Below the pieces are notes generated by a model. It was not told the DNA's origin. It ran no database searches and saw only the letters and a program-made list of their open reading frames with translations. The position numbers and the translations under genes are program-made. A stretch of 64,000 nt of DNA from the NCBI GenBank assembly GCA_023055505.1, contig JALIRH010000044.1, positions 3,968,001 through 4,032,000 on the forward strand, written 5' to 3'. Shown piece by piece: positions 63,801 through 64,000 of this stretch. Position 1 is the first letter of the stretch. Each line of letters starts with the position of its first letter. Source of the stretch: Callipepla californica brunnescens (taxonomy: Eukaryota > Chordata > Aves > Galliformes > Odontophoridae).

Positions 63801-64000
63801 AAAATTAAGAATGATTTCTTGATGCTTCCTTCATCTGTTTCTCTTAATATCTACCTGCATTCTCTAAGTTTTAACTACACAAATGCCTCAAGCAGTACTT
63901 AATAATTTAAGAACAAAAAGCCAACCAAATATAAGAACAAAGAAGAATGCAAAATGTAGCAGCAGAGCTCTGAGTTTGTGTATTCCAGCATGTTATTGAT
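60891..64000. other. Intergenic, nothing recognised
   Basis: AT-rich sequence. The open frames seen here (for example 62,342-62,656 plus) show no protein pattern. A motif-dense block at 62,700-62,900 is noted as a candidate regulatory element. Confidence 0.5.

Noticed and set aside
1..64000. CRISPR arrays, bacterial operons, riboswitches, tRNA or rRNA genes
   Set aside because: The window is a vertebrate nuclear locus. None of these patterns was seen on either strand.
1..64000. Endogenous retrovirus or LTR element
   Set aside because: No paired LTRs, primer-binding site or gag/pol-like translation was recognised.

Overview
The window is a piece of a bird nuclear genome. It is AT-rich, has spliced genes with GT-AG introns, and carries several CR1 LINE fragments with the avian 3' end (terminal ATTCTATGATTCT-type repeats). 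It also carries one internally deleted mariner whose termini look like the chicken Galluhop/Mariner1_GG family, which points to a galliform such as Gallus or a close relative. The family names come from memory of the consensus sequences, not from a database search.

Region 1 (1-18,690) is the 3' half of one multi-exon plus-strand gene that enters from beyond the left edge. Sixteen coding exons can be chained from 205 to 18,690 with compatible phases at every junction, giving 755 codons plus a stop. In order they encode the end of one PDZ domain, a complete second PDZ, a 113-residue linker, a complete third PDZ, an acidic serine-rich linker, and a complete classical protein tyrosine phosphatase domain. 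The PTP and its linker look like PTPN20. The PDZ exons look like FRMPD2 and PTPN13 (the first two resemble PTPN13 PDZ4-PDZ5). In mammals FRMPD2 and PTPN20 are separate neighbouring genes, so this window appears to hold the undivided form. Cys686, Arg692 and Asp656 of the catalytic machinery are present (numbering from the first codon in the window), but the first Q-loop glutamine is arginine.

Region 2 (18,691 to about 19,900) is the probable 3' UTR, with an AATAAA at 19,879.

Region 3 (about 19,900-64,000) has no gene I can recognise. It holds four CR1 fragments, one mariner-derived element, short simple repeats and small local duplications. A few places look protein-like but could not be identified (30.2-30.7 kb, 44.9-45.4 kb and 60.5-60.9 kb on the minus strand; 51.0-52.0 kb on the plus strand). 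Some 100-400 base blocks rich in homeobox/GATA/OTX-like words are candidates for conserved regulatory elements, which only alignment to other genomes could confirm.

I saw no new kind of biological system. The points most worth a second look are the undivided PDZ-PTP gene, its unusual Q-loop, and the unidentified protein-like segments.
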